Assembly: GCA_015689745.1 (NCBI GenBank)
Contig: WVSO01000011.1
Coordinates: forward strand, 1-64,000
DNA length: 64,000 bases
Reading direction: 5' to 3'
Source of the DNA: Rhodobacterales bacterium HKCCSP123
GTDB lineage: Bacteria; Pseudomonadota; Alphaproteobacteria; Rhodobacterales; Rhodobacteraceae
Shown in pieces: positions 15,597 to 23,535 of the stretch. Each line of letters starts with the position of its first letter. The stretch's first letter is position 1. The position numbers and the translations under genes were made by a program. The notes under the pieces are model-generated. The model was given only the letters and a program-made list of their open reading frames with translations, did no database searches and was not told the DNA's origin.

Positions 15597-18500
15597 TCGA
15601 GCGCCCGTCGCGCCGAGACAAAAGCGGGGTGCCCGGCATCCTGCGCCTCATGAAGCGCCCCCAGGGATGCATCCAGCCGGGCTTGCGCCGCCTCGGGCCC
15701 GATCTGCGCCGCTTCGATGCGCGCGCGTGACCCGGCAATCAGCGCCGACCAGGCGCGCGCGCCCATCTTGCGCGCTTTGGAGTCAGCAGCGTCAAGGCAG
15801 TCGAGTATCTCCCTGCTGGCGGCGGCGGCGCGTCTTGGCTGGCCGTTGAGGTTCATGATCTCCGCCTTCAGGCGAAGAACCTCCGGGCCATAGAGAAGGT
15901 CACGCCCGGCGGTGATCCCGTCCTCGGCCTCGGCAAGTGTCGCCTCGGCTTCGGCCATGCGGCCCACCCGGGCATAGCACCGCGCGAGCGTGGCGAGGTG
16001 ATAGACCCGTCCGAGGCTGAGACCGATCGACCGCATCTGCTCGACAGCCGCTTCCATCGCTTCGGTTGCCTCTTCGATCGGGCCATTGCGCACATGCTCG
16101 TGGGCGAGCCAGACATGCCCCGCGACGACCCAGAACGGCTGCCCCGTTGCGCCCGCCAACTCTACGGCCTCTTCCAGTTCATGCCGGTAGGCGACGTCAC
16201 TGTGGGCGTACGTGTAGGGCGCCGTGGAATAGACGTGGATGTATGGCCGCAGGAAGGGAAGCGCTAAGGCGTCTTCATGTTCGCGCGAGAAGTCGAAGGC
16301 GGCACGCCATCCTTCGAGATCTCCAGCAATGTAGCGCCCATGCACCCGAAACAGCGTCGCCATCTCCAGGCTGTCCATCGAATACGTTACCGCCTGCAGG
16401 CGATGCAATTCAGGAACATAAAGACGCCGTGTCTCGGCATAGGCCGCTTCCTGTCCCTCCAAGTCTCCCCTGTTGCAGCAGACGAGGCATCGGACAGAGG
16501 CTGCCAGAACGGCAAGAGCGGGGTCCGCCCTGGCGATCTCGTCCATTCTCCGCGACATGGCAGTCATTTGCTCAATGTCGCCCGTCACCATGTAGTGAGC
16601 CCAAATCCCCCATGCGATCTGGAATTCCGTTTCGCCGCTCCGTTTGCCCTTCAGGCAGAGCTCGAGCGCGCGTTCATAGGCCTCTGCCACGGCGGCATCT
16701 GAAAAACCGCGATGTTGGACGAGCGACAGACCAAGGGTGAAGTGCAACGAGAGCTCGAGATCTTCGCGCAGGGAGTTGTCTGCCGGCACGTCTACAAGTC
16801 GATTTTCTGCCCAGCGCAGAAGCCGGACGGATTCGGCGATTTCACCGATGGCAAGCGCGGCCTGCGCGGCCTCTATGAGCCGTGGGATTGCCTCGGCAAC
16901 ACGATCCGCCCCCATGAGATGCGTTGCACGGGTCACGGGCGACGATGCCAGGCGCTCGGGGGCGACGGTTTCGTAGGCGCGCAGGGCTTCCCCGTGCAGT
17001 TTCCGGACGCGAGCAGCGAGCAGCGTTTCAAGCACCGCATCCCGGACGAGGGCATGATCGAACCGCACCGACCCGTCTGCGGCCGGCCGAAACAGGCTTC
17101 GGCGGACGAGGTTGGCGACCTGCTGGGCCACCTGCTCCTGATCGATGCCCAGCATCTGGGCCAGAATGTCGATCCGGACCTCGGTTCCAAGGATCGCGGC
17201 CGCTTCCACCAGGGGCCGGGCGTCCACCAGATTGCCGATCCGCTCCAGAAGGGCTTCGACCATGGTTGGTGGTATGTTCTCGCCAAGCGCGCGATCGCTT
17301 CGTTCGAGCACCGCCCTTGTAATCTGCTGAATAAAGAGGGGCACGCCCTCGGCCCGCTCCGCGATCTGGGCGCGCGCGGCAGCATCGAGGCTTCCATCCG
17401 TGTCCAAGGCGTCTATCACCCGGTCGACCTCGTCCGTCTGCATCGAACCCAGATGGATGGTTTCGGCATCCGGCAAGGCCAACGCCGTTCCCTCGGGGCG
17501 CCGTGCGGCGAGCACCATCAGTTTGTGCTCCGTGAGAGCGTCAGGCAGCGCCGCGATGAGGCTCGCGCTGTCTGCGTCTAGCCAATGCGCGTCATCGACC
17601 AGCAAGATGGACGGCGTCCGGGGCAGGCGCGCCGCGAGCGTCATGCGGAGGGCAGCCTGGATCATCTCGGTGCGTAGGACGGGGGGCACGGGTGTGTCAT
17701 TCAACGCGCAGAGCACTTCCAGCCCCGGCAGTGCGTCTTCCGGCGCCCAGGCGGCGAGCGTTGCACGCCGGGTCTCGGCGTCATGGGTGCCCGCGACCCC
17801 TGCTAGACTTTCAACGAAGGGGCGGAATGCCCGAAAGCTTTGATCACGTCGGTGGATCTCGCCACGGATGATGAACACGTCGCTCTCGTCGAGAACCCGC
17901 TGCAGGAAGTGCTCGGCGAGAGACGTTTTGCCGAAACCGCCTGGAGCGGAAAGGACGGCGCAGGCCGTCTCGCCGGCTTGGGCGCGGCCCCAGACGGCGT
18001 CAAGTTTTTCCAACATCGCTGCACGACCGATAAAGAGCGATGAGCTGCGACCCTGCACGGAGGGTTGCGCCACCCAGACGTCCATCGGCGCCGCGAAGCC
18101 GCGCAGGTTCCGAGTTCCCAAGGGCGACAACGAAAATTGGTTGGGGTCCAGTCTTTGGCTGGTCTCCATCGATACCGCGATGCGGCCACGGCCCGCTTCG
18201 GGTTGCAGGCGTGCAGCAAGGTTGACCGTCCCTCCAATCGCCATGGTCTCGGCCGAGGCGGCACCCATATTGGCATCTGCCACCACCATCCACCCGGTGG
18301 CGACACCGGCGCTGGCTGACATCGTCTCACCCGAAACGGTGATCTCCTGGGTTCGACTGATGATGTCCTGGGCCGCGCGCACGGCAGGCGCGGCCGAATT
18401 CTTCAACGTTTCCGGGTAGCCGAAATAGGCCAGCATCCCGTCGCCCATGAACTTCGCAACGTAGCCGCCATGTTCACTGACGGCCGTGTTGCAGATGTCC

Positions 18501-18700
18501 TGGTAGCGGGTCACGATGTCGAACATGACCTCGTCACCGAGTTTGTTTGCAAGCTCGGTCGACCTGGCAAGGTCGCAGAACAGCACTGTCATGTAGAGCG
18601 AATGGGCCGGCCGTTCCTGCGTCACCCTTGCTCCGCAGGCATGGCAGAAGCGCGCTCCCTCGGCGAGGTCCGCAGAGCAACGGCCGCAGGTCCGGTTCAC
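15584..18700 (-). CDS. zinc-ribbon, class III cyclase, AAA-type ATPase and TPR fusion
   Basis: A 1038-residue fusion. Cys5, Cys8, Cys19 and Cys22 form a zinc ribbon. Residues ~35-210 are a class III nucleotide cyclase (TVLFCDLARSTELA and KFMGDGMLAYFG carry metal-binding aspartates; TVNLAARLQ). A P-loop ATPase follows with Walker A GGFGKTS (about 255) and Walker B SILLVDDAHWLD (about 375), then a long helical, TPR-like C-terminus. This architecture is common in alphaproteobacteria, where the cyclase is thought to be gated by the ATPase/TPR sensor. The GTG start at 18700 overlaps the stop of the FAD gene (GTGA), so it is translated after it. It should make cAMP (or cGMP) in the cytoplasm; its signal is unknown. 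Confidence 0.9.
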   Translation of the reverse strand: MNRTCGRCSADLAEGARFCHACGARVTQERPAHSLYMTVLFCDLARSTELANKLGDEVMFDIVTRYQDICNTAVSEHGGYVAKFMGDGMLAYFGYPETLKNSAAPAVRAAQDIISRTQEITVSGETMSASAGVATGWMVVADANMGAASAETMAIGGTVNLAARLQPEAGRGRIAVSMETSQRLDPNQFSLSPLGTRNLRGFAAPMDVWVAQPSVQGRSSSLFIGRAAMLEKLDAVWGRAQAGETACAVLSAPGGFGKTSLAEHFLQRVLDESDVFIIRGEIHRRDQSFRAFRPFVESLAGVAGTHDAETRRATLAAWAPEDALPGLEVLCALNDTPVPPVLRTEMIQAALRMTLAARLPRTPSILLVDDAHWLDADSASLIAALPDALTEHKLMVLAARRPEGTALALPDAETIHLGSMQTDEVDRVIDALDTDGSLDAAARAQIAERAEGVPLFIQQITRAVLERSDRALGENIPPTMVEALLERIGNLVDARPLVEAAAILGTEVRIDILAQMLGIDQEQVAQQVANLVRRSLFRPAADGSVRFDHALVRDAVLETLLAARVRKLHGEALRAYETVAPERLASSPVTRATHLMGADRVAEAIPRLIEAAQAALAIGEIAESVRLLRWAENRLVDVPADNSLREDLELSLHFTLGLSLVQHRGFSDAAVAEAYERALELCLKGKRSGETEFQIAWGIWAHYMVTGDIEQMTAMSRRMDEIARADPALAVLAASVRCLVCCNRGDLEGQEAAYAETRRLYVPELHRLQAVTYSMDSLEMATLFRVHGRYIAGDLEGWRAAFDFSREHEDALALPFLRPYIHVYSTAPYTYAHSDVAYRHELEEAVELAGATGQPFWVVAGHVWLAHEHVRNGPIEEATEAMEAAVEQMRSIGLSLGRVYHLATLARCYARVGRMAEAEATLAEAEDGITAGRDLLYGPEVLRLKAEIMNLNGQPRRAAAASREILDCLDAADSKARKMGARAWSALIAGSRARIEAAQIGPEAAQARLDASLGALHEAQDAGHPAFVSARRALELDF

Positions 18701-21630
18701 CGGTTCATCTCACGCAGAATCCGGCGCAGTTCGAAGGATTGCAGCGGATTGTTGATCGTGGCGTCGGCGGTCAGGAAGAAGGCGCCGAAGGGCGATTGGT
18801 CGAGGCTTGGCGCCTGCGTGACGCCCTGCGGCAGGCTCAGTGCATCCGAGGCGATCCGGACCTCCATCTCGAGGGGCTCGAGTTCGGCCTGACCGAGCGA
18901 AAAGTCGTAGACGGAGTATTGCCACTGTCCCAAGCGGTTCCGGGTGACCATCGCCATCTCGTAGGCGGGACGGATCGCATCGAAATTGGCGAGTTGCCAT
19001 GCCCGGACCTTGGGACCGGTGCGATGGAAGCTGGCGGAAATGATCTCGGCATCGCCCTGTGCCTCGCGTATGATGTAGGTGTCCATATCCACCTGCATCG
19101 ACGCGCGTTCCTTGGGGAAGCCGTAGCCGTAGATGCCCAGCAGGATTGGCGGCAGGCTGTCGAGATAGAGCTTCGTCGGTGTAATCATGGGCGGCAGATC
19201 GGAGAGGCCCGGATCCGCGTGCTTGACCCAGGGCACCGCGCAGATGAACTCGCTGTAATTCATCCCGACAGGCGCGAGGTTGGGTCGCACATCCCTTTGG
19301 CGGGCAAACAGCAGGATGACAGGGTGCATGTCGGTCGGCGTCAGGTCCTGCTCGGCAAGCACGAGGCCCTTCGGCAGCATGCCCTCCACGGTTTGCCGCG
19401 CGAAGGGAAGGACGACGGTTGCCCCCGTTGTCTGCGCCATGCCGTAGACTGACGACCAGGGCCAGGACGCATTCTGTGACCGGATCGAACGCAGCACCGG
19501 TGCCTTTGGCACATCAGCGTTAATGATGTCGTCGACGCCACCGGGGATGGGGTCGGCCTCTTCGCCCACGATCTCCGGCGTGACACCCATCAACCCCGCC
19601 GCCGCACGCAGTCCCGACATGGCCGCGGCCTCGACACAGCCGGCGTTGATGCCGGTATAGGTCCAGTCACCTGCCAGCCAGAGGTTGTCGAAGCCGGACC
19701 GATCGGCGCGAAGCCGCGCGGTCGTGGAACCGGGGACTGAGAGCACATAGCGTTCACTTGGTTCATAGTTCGCGCGGAAATATTGCCCCTCCCAAGGGTC
19801 CGCATCCTTGGCCGTATCGGCGACGACGAGCAGGCTGTCGTCAAAGCCCCCCTTGACCGAGAAGGCCTTGGGCCAGAGCCGGGGACCGTTGGATTCCAGC
19901 CATTTCCGGCTTCTCTCGCGGACCTCTGCGCGCGCGCGGGCCGGAAAACCGGTGTCAGAAAATGGCGGGATCCTCTCGGGGTCGGGCAGCGGGCCACAGA
20001 AATACGCGATGCTGCCCGGGTCGGCGTTTTCCGGCCAGGCCTCGGAGGCCTTCAGGTGGCTCATGTCCGCCCAGGTATTCATCTCATCGGCGTAGGCGGT
20101 GAGGATCGTATCCCCGTCTGGCCAGCCCAACTCGCTGACGGTCGGCTTCAGCCAGAGCTGCATTGCCTGCGTCGCAGCGGTCTCGACCTTGTCCACCATC
20201 CGCCGCCATGCGGGATCCGCCGCAATTAGGTCCCCGGCGATCAGCGGCAGCGCGCCGAGGGAGATCCCGAGCACGACATCGTCGAATTCGACGCCGCGGC
20301 GGAGCGTGCGGTGCTCGACCGGCGCCCAGTCGGTCCAGGAGCTTTCCAGGTCGATCTTGCGATCCTTGAGGGTGTCGCCCTCCTCGAGCTGATCGTAATC
20401 CGGCTCTGCGGGCCAACAGTCGATATCGCCCACGCGGACGAGGGGATCGTACTCGCCTCGGGGCGTCGCCTGTCGGTCTATCTCGATACGGTCGATGTGA
20501 CGACCGGAGGGGTCGAGCTTGAGGTCGCTCACCTTGTGGAAGAATTCGAATTTGACTCCTCTGCGTTTCAGGGCCTTGTAATAGGGCGTGAAGATCGTGT
20601 CGCCCATGCCCGCGCGCATCTTGAAGAAGATCGCACCCTTGTAGGTGAAGAACAGCCTTATGCTGCCCTTCACGAATGTTCCGGCACCGATGGCACGGTG
20701 GTTGTGATCGCAGATTCCGTGGCTGAAGCCGAACGCATAATCATAGACCGCGCGCACAAGCGCCCCATCGACAGTCGTCGGTTTCGCACCATGCCGCGTG
20801 AGCCAGTGAGAGATCTCGTAGGCGTCGATCCGGTCAAACCCGTGGCGGTAGACACCGTCTGCAACCATGCCGCGCATGACGGCCCCACCCAGATCAAGCG
20901 CCTCGTATGCCAGCTGCATGTCGGCCGACAGCGGGCTCGCGCCGCCAACGGCCTCCGAGTATGCCGCCTTGATCTCGGCATGAGCGCGCCGCGACGTGTC
21001 GGTCAAGGACGCGTGCGCATCGGGCCCGTGCAAGGAAGGCGCATCGGGCAGGGATCGAACAAGATCGTGCAACTCATGCGCCGCACTCTGCGAGCCCTTG
21101 CCCGGAAGCGCGGCGGGCGCAGGCGTTTCCCCGACCTTGCCACCTGCAAGCCCTTCGATGAGATCGCGAACAGAGCGCGACAGGATGAGGAGATAGTCCC
21201 ACGGACTCAGGAACTCGCCGCCGTCGCCGGGCGTGGCTTCATCGTCGAAGGGTGGGCGGATGGGGATGAGCGTCCAATCAGGAAGGGCCTTCTCGCCGAG
21301 AGCGATGTTGTTGTGAGGAATGAAGGCGTCTTCGAATGACGGATAGACGCCGTCGACCCCGGAAACGTTCAGCTCGTTCAGGCAGGCCTTCATCTGGTGG
21401 ATGGCGTTGTCGTAAAAGCCGGACCACACGTGCAGGCCGTGCTCCTCGATGCGCTGTCCCGCAGAAGCGCGGCGCCCGCTCGCCCCTTTTCCTCCAAGCC
21501 GCCAGCCCATCTGGTAGACCGTGAGGTCGAGCTTCTCTCGCCATTTCGGATCGGCCGTCAGCGCGAAGGCGGCCACCATCGCGCCAACGCCCCCACCCAA
21601 AACCGCAACTTTTCGACGCTCTTCTGCCAC
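18697..21630 (-). CDS. FAD-dependent desaturase/oxidase-like protein with acetoacetate-decarboxylase-like C-terminus
   Basis: A 977-residue protein. The N-terminus VAVLGGGVGAMVAAFAL is a dinucleotide-binding Rossmann motif, followed by GWRLGGKGASGRR and EEHGLHVWSGFYDNA, the pattern of phytoene-desaturase/amine-oxidase-type flavoenzymes. LWLAGDWTYTGINAGCVEAA (about 650) is their late FAD motif. From about residue 720 a second domain resembles the acetoacetate decarboxylase fold (VGMNYSEFICAVPWV; YLDSLPPILLGIYGYGFPKERA near 838). I see no catalytic-lysine motif I can assign with certainty. GTG 21630 is the likely start. The stop overlaps the cyclase start, so the two proteins are made together. 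Substrate unknown; a lipid or isoprenoid oxidation is possible. Confidence 0.75.
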   Translation of the reverse strand: MAEERRKVAVLGGGVGAMVAAFALTADPKWREKLDLTVYQMGWRLGGKGASGRRASAGQRIEEHGLHVWSGFYDNAIHQMKACLNELNVSGVDGVYPSFEDAFIPHNNIALGEKALPDWTLIPIRPPFDDEATPGDGGEFLSPWDYLLILSRSVRDLIEGLAGGKVGETPAPAALPGKGSQSAAHELHDLVRSLPDAPSLHGPDAHASLTDTSRRAHAEIKAAYSEAVGGASPLSADMQLAYEALDLGGAVMRGMVADGVYRHGFDRIDAYEISHWLTRHGAKPTTVDGALVRAVYDYAFGFSHGICDHNHRAIGAGTFVKGSIRLFFTYKGAIFFKMRAGMGDTIFTPYYKALKRRGVKFEFFHKVSDLKLDPSGRHIDRIEIDRQATPRGEYDPLVRVGDIDCWPAEPDYDQLEEGDTLKDRKIDLESSWTDWAPVEHRTLRRGVEFDDVVLGISLGALPLIAGDLIAADPAWRRMVDKVETAATQAMQLWLKPTVSELGWPDGDTILTAYADEMNTWADMSHLKASEAWPENADPGSIAYFCGPLPDPERIPPFSDTGFPARARAEVRERSRKWLESNGPRLWPKAFSVKGGFDDSLLVVADTAKDADPWEGQYFRANYEPSERYVLSVPGSTTARLRADRSGFDNLWLAGDWTYTGINAGCVEAAAMSGLRAAAGLMGVTPEIVGEEADPIPGGVDDIINADVPKAPVLRSIRSQNASWPWSSVYGMAQTTGATVVLPFARQTVEGMLPKGLVLAEQDLTPTDMHPVILLFARQRDVRPNLAPVGMNYSEFICAVPWVKHADPGLSDLPPMITPTKLYLDSLPPILLGIYGYGFPKERASMQVDMDTYIIREAQGDAEIISASFHRTGPKVRAWQLANFDAIRPAYEMAMVTRNRLGQWQYSVYDFSLGQAELEPLEMEVRIASDALSLPQGVTQAPSLDQSPFGAFFLTADATINNPLQSFELRRILREMNR

Positions 21631-22160
21631 ATCGAACTCCCGTCTTCTCGGGCCAGCCGGAAATTATGACGTGACGGTTCAGAGACTTGGCCCATGCTCA
21701 CGCTGTTTTACCCTAAGGCACGCGCTACGCAGTGCAAGCTTTGTGTTGAAGCGGTGCATCTGTCGCGCTCCTCGACTGAATGGAGGGGTGAAAGTTCAGG
21801 AGCACCATGACGCGGGAATACGCCCATCTCGTCGCGACGCTCGTCCTCCGACAGCAGCCGATCTTCCACGAGGAGGCGTCGTTCAGCGTTCACGGGCCGA
21901 AGTCCCTCGATTTCTAGTTAGAGATGGTAAGGAAAGGGGCCTCCGAATGTGGTTGGAGGTCTGCACTTCTCGGCGCAGGCCGGCATCTCAAGATACGATA
22001 TAAGCTTCCGACTAGTGGGGATTGGGGTCAGAATGTCGGGGCGCGGCAATCGCGGGAAGGAGATTGCTGTTGCGCCTCGTCGCTCGGCTGTGAGCGGGTC
22101 CGGTACGCCGTAGCAGTGTCCGGAAGACCAATGATGGAAATGCTCGTTCGACCGCGAGCC
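21631..22160. other. intergenic region with one small ORF candidate
   Basis: The first part must contain the promoter of the minus-strand FAD/cyclase operon. A 36-codon ORF lies at 21807-21917 (listed separately). The remainder up to the cupin gene end shows nothing I can identify. Confidence 0.4.
21807..21917 (+). CDS. possible small protein (36 aa)
   Basis: ATG 21807 follows AGGAG with five bases of spacing. The 36 codons have strongly GC-rich third positions, as in real genes of this genome, and read MTREYAHLVATLVLRQQPIF, ending GPKSLDF. It could be a real small protein or the tail of a lost gene. No family recognised. Confidence 0.3.
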   Translation: MTREYAHLVATLVLRQQPIFHEEASFSVHGPKSLDF

Positions 22161-22505
22161 CTATTCAAGGTCTTCTTGGATGAACTCGGGGGACACGTGG
22201 ATGTCGGTGCTCTCTAGCCGTCCGGGTCCAATGTTCTCGAACTTGTGAGGCGTGCCCGCTGGGGCGAGCAGGATGTCGCCGGCTTTTGCCTCAACGATCT
22301 CGTCGCCGATGGTGAAACGGGCGTGCCCCTGCCGGATGATGAAGACCTCGTCGTAGGGATGCCTGTGCAGGACCGGGCCCGAGCCGATACGCTCGTTCGA
22401 GAAGAAGAGAACCGTGATCCCCGTGCCGATCCGTCTTCCTTCAAAACGCCCCTTCCAGTCGGTCGGGTCGCGGGCCCAGTCTTCCCACTCCAGTTTGATC
22501 GCCAT
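22161..22505 (-). CDS. cupin-domain protein
   Basis: A 114-residue single-domain cupin. Motif 1 is GPVLHRHPYDEVFIIRQGHARF (about 44-65, supplying His, His and Glu metal ligands) and motif 2 is AGDILLAPAGTPHKFENIG (about 75-93, supplying the last His). Such small cupins bind a metal and act as isomerases, dioxygenases or sensors; the substrate cannot be told. ATG 22505 follows a GGGAGACGGAGC site. It appears to be a single-gene unit. Confidence 0.85.
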   Translation of the reverse strand: MAIKLEWEDWARDPTDWKGRFEGRRIGTGITVLFFSNERIGSGPVLHRHPYDEVFIIRQGHARFTIGDEIVEAKAGDILLAPAGTPHKFENIGPGRLESTDIHVSPEFIQEDLE

Positions 22506-22955
22506 GCTCCGTCTCCCTTGGGTTCTCTGATTTCGAGTTCCGGGCCGCCGTGTGGCCGGCGGCCATCTTTTCGATGCCTCTCGGGGTCATCATGCCTGCA
22601 CTCCGAAGCGTGACCTTGCCGTGCAGGATGCACGTCACCGGCGCGCAGGTCGATGGTAATCCCGTCAGCCACTCTCGACGCCCGAGCGATGCGGACGGCC
22701 GCATGGAGAGGCGCGCCCCGGAAGGGATGGGGCCTTCGCGGGACGGACTGGCGTGTGTCAGATCGCACGTGGCGAGGTGACATGGACGATACCTCGGTCC
22801 TTGTCCGGGTCCCCGGTGACGAGCGTGGCTTTTGAGTGACTCGTCATCCCAAGAGTGCGCCGAGGGCTTGTCAGCTTGGCGTGATTCCACCGATTGCCGT
22901 TCGTTGACGTCAGCCATAGTTGGCGTTCGTTCCTTAGCTGCCAAGGAGAACAGAA
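22506..22955. other. intergenic region, no gene seen
   Basis: Several overlapping frames are open but none has natural composition and a start site together. The last 60 bases hold the promoter and ribosome site (AAGGAGAA) of the small exported protein at 22956. The sequence GTTCGTTGACGTCAG at about 22899-22913 includes a TTGACG that could be a -35 element. Confidence 0.4.
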
Positions 22956-23138
22956 ATGAAGAAGCTCGTCGCATCTGCTGCCGTCGTCATCGCTCTCGCA
23001 ACGGGAGCAAGCCACGCCGGAGGCATTGTGGAGCCGGTCACGCCGCCCGCGGTCATCATCGAGGATACCTCGTCCAACAGCGGTCATCTTTTGGTTCCGG
23101 CGCTCTTCGTGATCTTCGTCCTCGCCGCGACCCACTGA
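22956..23138 (+). CDS. small exported/membrane protein (60 aa)
   Basis: A signal peptide (MKKLVASAAVVIALATGASHA) is followed by GGIVEPVTPPAVIIED, a short Ser/Asn linker, and a hydrophobic C-terminal segment HLLVPALFVIFVLAATH that probably spans the inner membrane. The start is clear (AAGGAGAA, nine bases before ATG). Similar tiny proteins with an AGG-x-VEP start are, to my memory, common in Rhodobacterales but unstudied. The mature start resembles that of the barrel protein at 2409-3161. Confidence 0.75.
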   Translation: MKKLVASAAVVIALATGASHAGGIVEPVTPPAVIIEDTSSNSGHLLVPALFVIFVLAATH

Positions 23139-23298
23139 CCGTTCCGCCACACCGTCGGACGTTCCTCCCGTTGCATGGTTCCCTCCTTGCGCGCGGGCAG
23201 GCCGTGCCTGTCCCGTGGCGCATCGGGCCCCGCGCGGGACCATTGCTTCCCGGTCTGCAATGCCCGTGAAGCCGGCGTTTCTTCTGGTGTTCATCAAA

Positions 23299-23342
23299 CG
23301 GGCCATCCGGCCGCCTGGCCCCACAGGTGGCCGGATGGCCCG
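23299..23342. repeat. very stable 44-base hairpin
   Basis: CGGGCCATCCGGCC (23299-23312) pairs perfectly with 23329-23342. The inner bases CCTG and CAGG extend it after one G-T pair, giving a stem near 19 bp with a six-base loop. No T-run follows in either direction, so it is not a classical terminator. It could be an mRNA-stability element, part of a small RNA, or a transcript end using Rho. Confidence 0.6.
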
Positions 23343-23503
23343 TGCCTTGCGGGTGCGCGCCTTGCTGGCCTCGGTCAAGCGCCGAGATCTGTCGTTGACT
23401 CCCTGACCAGATTTGTGCGGTCAGGCTGGTCCTGCCCCTGAATATGGGATTGATTTGCCAACTATTGTGCATTGCAGCTGTTCTCTTCCTCACTGCTCGG
23501 GGT

Positions 23504-23521
23504 GAACGGAAATTTCCGTTC
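23504..23521. promoter_or_regulatory. 18-bp perfect palindrome just before the FecR-domain gene
   Basis: GAACGGAAATTTCCGTTC is a perfect palindrome ending 14 bases before the ATG at 23536 and directly preceding the GAGGGA ribosome site. An AT-centred dyad of this size suits a dimeric repressor or autoregulator acting on the FecR-domain gene. No regulator gene is adjacent. Confidence 0.55.
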
Positions 23522-23535
23522 TTGAGGGATTGCCT

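Larger units (their letters stand above)
23139..23535. other. intergenic region with a large hairpin and an 18-bp palindrome
   Basis: No convincing gene is present. The stretch contains a stable 44-base hairpin (23299-23342) and an 18-bp perfect palindrome (23504-23521), both listed separately. It may also encode a small RNA. Confidence 0.5.

Noticed and set aside
22506-22955. Antisense or small coding frames in the gap before the 60-residue protein
   Set aside because: Frames are open only because of base composition; none combines a start, a ribosome site and natural residues.
23260-23406. Small ORF (48 codons) across the large hairpin
   Set aside because: No good ribosome site; part of the reading is fixed by the inverted repeat, and composition is not protein-like.
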